Part shown: positions 62,215-64,000 of the stretch, one piece after another
How positions within the stretch are numbered: the first letter of the stretch is position 1
Layout: every line of letters starts with the position of its first letter
Assembly: GCF_013410565.1 (NCBI RefSeq)
Contig: NZ_JACCFO010000001.1
Location: forward strand, 1,798,001 to 1,862,000
Reading direction: 5' to 3'
Source of the DNA: Streptomonospora nanhaiensis
Lineage (GTDB): Bacteria > Actinomycetota > Actinomycetes > Streptosporangiales > Streptosporangiaceae
DNA: 64,000 nt
The notes under the pieces: model-generated
Seen by the model: only the letters and a program-made list of their open reading frames with translations
What the model was told of the DNA's origin: nothing
The model's database searches: none
Translations under genes and position numbers: made by a program

Positions 62215-62973
62215 ATGACGACCGGGTACACCTCCGACGAGATCATGACGGTCGCCGCCGCCCGCGCCCTCACCTCCGAGACCGCCTGCTTCGTGGGGAT
62301 CGGCCTGCCCAGCACCGCCGCCAACCTGGCCGTGCGCACCCACGCGCCCGGCCTGTGGATGATCTACGAGTCCGGCACCCTGGGCACCCGGCCCGACACG
62401 CTGCCGCTGTCCATCGGCGACGGCGTGCTCGCCGAGACCGCCGACACCGTGGTGTCGGTCCCCGAGGTCTTCAACTACTGGCTGCAGCCCGGCCGGATCG
62501 ACGTCGGGTTTCTCGGCGCCGCCCAGATCGACCGCTACGCCAACATCAACACCACCGTCATCGGCGACTACGCCGACCCCGCGGTGCGGCTGCCCGGCGC
62601 CGGCGGCGCCCCCGAGATCGCCGCCTCCTGCCGCGAGGTCGTCGTGATCGTCCGGCAGAGCCGGCGGACCTTCGTCGAGAAGATCGACTTCGTGACCTCG
62701 GTGGGCCACGGCTCGGGCCCCGGCGACCGCGAGCGGCTGGGCCTGCGCGGCGCCGGCCCCACCCGCGTCATCACCGACCTGGGGGTGCTGCAGCCCGACC
62801 CCGCCACCCGCGAGCTGACCCTGGTCCAGGTCCACCCCGGGGTCACCGCTGAGGACGCCCGCGCCGCCACCGGCTGGGACCTGGCCGTGGCCCCCGACCT
62901 CGCCACCACCCCCGAGCCCACCTCCGAGGAGCTGGCGGTGCTGCGCTCGCTCACCGGCCGGGGCGGGGTGTAG
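62215..62973 (+). CDS. pcaJ: 3-oxoadipate CoA-transferase subunit B
   Basis: A 252-residue beta subunit. The catalytic Glu lies in MIYESGTLG, the family motif. The N-terminus TSDEIMTVAAARALTSE and QIDRYANINTTVIG are also typical. It forms a heteromer with the A subunit and acts in the step before the thiolase encoded next. AGGATG overlaps the stop of pcaI. Confidence 0.92.
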   Translation: MTTGYTSDEIMTVAAARALTSETACFVGIGLPSTAANLAVRTHAPGLWMIYESGTLGTRPDTLPLSIGDGVLAETADTVVSVPEVFNYWLQPGRIDVGFLGAAQIDRYANINTTVIGDYADPAVRLPGAGGAPEIAASCREVVVIVRQSRRTFVEKIDFVTSVGHGSGPGDRERLGLRGAGPTRVITDLGVLQPDPATRELTLVQVHPGVTAEDARAATGWDLAVAPDLATTPEPTSEELAVLRSLTGRGGV

Positions 62974-63082
62974 AAGTGGCAGCGGCGCCGGCCGCGCCCG
63001 CCCGCACCGGCCGCCACCCACGGGGCCGCCCGCGCGAGCGCGCCGGGCGGCGCCCCACCACCGCACAGAGAAGGCAGTGGAC

Positions 63083-64000
<918 letters not shown>

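Overview
The window is 64 kb of very GC-rich DNA with strongly G/C-biased third codon positions, GTG starts, leader peptides rich in Ala/Gly/Pro and actinobacterial gene families (CYP157/CYP154 P450s, DUF2795, DUF3516 helicase, XRE regulator, an actinobacterial-type LexA box). It looks like the chromosome of a filamentous actinomycete. Nocardiopsaceae is my best guess, from gene content only. There is no CRISPR array, rRNA, prophage or large biosynthetic cluster. One tRNA-Met and one IS982-type insertion sequence are present.

Layout. 1-8.2 kb: an epoxide hydrolase cut by the window edge, a Bcr/CflA drug exporter, an erythromycin-esterase-like protein, then a block that looks like a general-stress regulon (Rieske/DUF2231 protein, DUF2795 protein, two SDRs, hemerythrin). 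Two divergent GNNT-N14/15-GGGTAG elements resemble SigB-type promoters there. 8.3-20.3 kb: zinc alcohol dehydrogenase, luciferase-like monooxygenase, a UvrA paralogue, an NmrA-like protein behind a near-perfect SOS box, a SelW-like protein, a penicillin acylase, and an XRE regulator followed by two tiny coupled genes. 20.6-25.1 kb: a CYP157-like P450 that has lost the ExxR motif, overlapped by a CYP154-like P450, then two convergent orphan genes. 25.2-38.4 kb: RDD protein, MetP/MetS-type methionine transporter, DUF6010 protein, phytanoyl-CoA dioxygenase-like protein, an orphan plus glycosyltransferase, GH16 glucanase, TspO, TetR, and a TctCBA tricarboxylate transporter.

38.6-52.1 kb: a pectate lyase with a textbook promoter and a LacI-type operator at the start site, a TetR/FAD-monooxygenase pair, a stand-alone SecD-head-domain protein, tRNA-Met, a lipase-like hydrolase plus TetR (probable CTG start), malate dehydrogenase, a Ski2-like DUF3516 helicase, and a split RibD-like reductase/deaminase pair. 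52.3-53.3 kb: the IS982-type element. 53.8-64 kb: a catabolic island. A six-gene operon (MetE-like protein, NMT1-type ABC importer, aldehyde dehydrogenase) runs left. A divergent IclR regulator and the beta-ketoadipate genes pcaI, pcaJ and pcaF (cut by the window edge) run right. The operon promoter and the pcaI promoter share a motif, GAAC-N2-GC-R-TTC, just downstream of their -10 boxes, so one regulator probably controls both.

How they work together. Several blocks are coherent: a stress block, a plant-polymer block (GH16 glucanase, pectate lyase, each exported), tricarboxylate and methionine uptake, and aromatic-acid uptake and degradation to succinyl-CoA and acetyl-CoA. Most of the other genes are single house-keeping or accessory functions bounded by strong hairpin terminators. 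All promoter, operator and terminator calls are by eye.
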